From positions 1 to 64,000 of the forward strand of contig NZ_LWCS01000016.1 of assembly GCF_001650495.1 (NCBI RefSeq): a stretch of DNA of 64,000 bases. The letters are read 5' to 3'. Of the stretch, positions 63,483 through 64,000 are shown piece after piece. The DNA is from Mycolicibacterium iranicum. Lineage in GTDB: Bacteria; Actinomycetota; Actinomycetes; Mycobacteriales; Mycobacteriaceae. Position numbers and translations under genes: made by a program. The first letter of the stretch is position 1. Each line of letters begins with the position of its first letter. Under the pieces are notes generated by a model that searched no databases, was not told the DNA's origin, and saw only the letters and a program-made list of their open reading frames with translations.

Positions 63483-64000
63483 TCAGAGCGCCGGCGCCAC
63501 AGGCATGGCCAGCTCGACGGGTGTCAATACCCCCGTCAAGCCGGACGCCTCCCGAATCTCGGTGAACGAAGCGATGAGGGCATCGGTCGCCTCGTGCGGA
63601 TCCTTGAGGGTGCGGTCGTCCGTCAGCACGGAGATGGAGAGTTGGTCGACGTAGCTCCACACCGTGATGTTCATGCCGCTGCCCGCGACGATGGGGCCGA
63701 CCGAATAGATCTCGTTGATGACGGCACCCTCGAAGCACCCTCGTTCGCGCGGGCCCGGCACATTGGAGACCGTCAGATTCATGACCATCGCCGATTCCAC
63801 GCGGCGGGCCTGCGTGCGAAAAACCCGCGGCGCCATGCCGGGCGGCAGGTATGTCAGCCAGGACGGGAGCAGGTTGGGGCCGAGCAGATTGTGGTTCTCC
63901 TTGGCGATGGCGGTCGACGTCGCGGTGAGCCTCACCCGCTTCATCGGGTCTGCGACGTGGACGGGCAAAGACGGCGTCATGTAGGTGAATTCGTTGCCCG
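63483..64000 (-). CDS. Wax ester synthase/diacylglycerol acyltransferase, C-terminal part (cut by window edge)
   Basis: The visible 172 codons belong to the WS/DGAT C-terminal domain (DUF1298). They contain SNVPGPRERGCFEGAVINEI and GMNITVWSYVDQLSISVLTD, both typical of Tgs proteins. The N-terminal acyltransferase domain with HHxxxDG lies outside the window. The enzyme joins acyl-CoA to diacylglycerol or a fatty alcohol for storage lipid. The first visible residues read NEFTYMTPSLPVHVADP, continuous with the upstream part. Confidence 0.9.
   Translation of the reverse strand, partial: GNEFTYMTPSLPVHVADPMKRVRLTATSTAIAKENHNLLGPNLLPSWLTYLPPGMAPRVFRTQARRVESAMVMNLTVSNVPGPRERGCFEGAVINEIYSVGPIVAGSGMNITVWSYVDQLSISVLTDDRTLKDPHEATDALIASFTEIREASGLTGVLTPVELAMPVAPAL

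Noticed and set aside
1..64000. tRNA, rRNA, insertion sequence or prophage genes
   Set aside because: No cloverleaf-type sequence with conserved TTCGA, no transposase or integrase motif, and no phage structural gene were recognised in any gap.

Overview
The window is high-GC actinobacterial chromosome and almost certainly comes from a Mycobacterium (rapid-growing Mycolicibacterium-type). Genes of typical mycobacterial families occur throughout: mycothione reductase, EfpA, MPT83/MPT70-like fasciclin proteins, Rip1, an F420-type LLM oxidoreductase, a mycofactocin-type SDR and a wax ester synthase. From memory, the backbone follows the M. tuberculosis order Rv2839c to Rv2876 (infB, ylxR, nusA, rimP, proS, efpA, cysG, cobB, cobO, Mg-chelatase-like, mqo, mtr, aldC/glnA4, mapB, PBP lipoprotein, ispG, rip1, dxr, mpt83/mpt70). 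That correspondence is recalled knowledge, not a search result. No tRNA, rRNA, CRISPR array, insertion sequence or prophage was recognised.

Layout. 1-2476 (minus): the translation/antitermination operon rimP-nusA-ylxR-infB, with infB cut by the window edge. 2645-3642 (plus): a lipoprotein and a DUF4439 protein. 3650-15900 (minus): proS, two tandem EfpA-type exporters, then the cobalamin genes cysG, cobB, cobO and a fused ChlI/D chelatase, an ElaA-like acetyltransferase and mqo. 16030-18469 (plus): a lipase-like hydrolase and mycothione reductase. 18.5-33.6 kb looks like an accessory stretch relative to the M. tuberculosis order. It holds an orphan SigH-like sigma factor, DoxX, a two-component system, a cobalt/nickel ECF transporter (cbiM, PDGLE, cbiQ, cbiO), a HutC-type regulator upstream of a choline-kinase-like and dimethylglycine-dehydrogenase-like pair, an ArsR/methyltransferase pair, and a large SARP/NB-ARC regulator.

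33.7-40.5 kb holds the glnA4 gamma-glutamylation pathway (GS-like ligase, glutamine-amidotransferase-type hydrolase, aldehyde dehydrogenase, SDR, FadR-type regulator) with a divergent amino-acid/amine permease. 40.7-44.3 kb holds the two-gene N-acetylglutaminylglutamine amide osmolyte operon. 44.3-49.7 kb holds map, a hotdog thioesterase, a TetR regulator, and a DUF1214/sulfotransferase pair. 49.7-57.6 kb (minus) holds cell-envelope and isoprenoid genes: DUF1707, penicillin-binding lipoprotein, two GNATs, ispG, rip1, dxr. 57.7-59.1 kb holds two fasciclin proteins behind a SigK-like promoter. 59.2-64.0 kb holds an LLM oxidoreductase, photolyase, SDR, DUF2631, an unknown gene and a truncated wax ester synthase.

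The most interesting points are the kinase-oxidoreductase-HutC operon with a near-perfect GTCTAGAC operator, a candidate frameshifted small secreted peptide, overlapping back-to-back leaderless promoters between map and the thioesterase gene, two different 28-bp tandem duplications across stop codons, two long palindromes, and a GNAT protein with a gyrase-A-like segment and an N-terminal octapeptide repeat.
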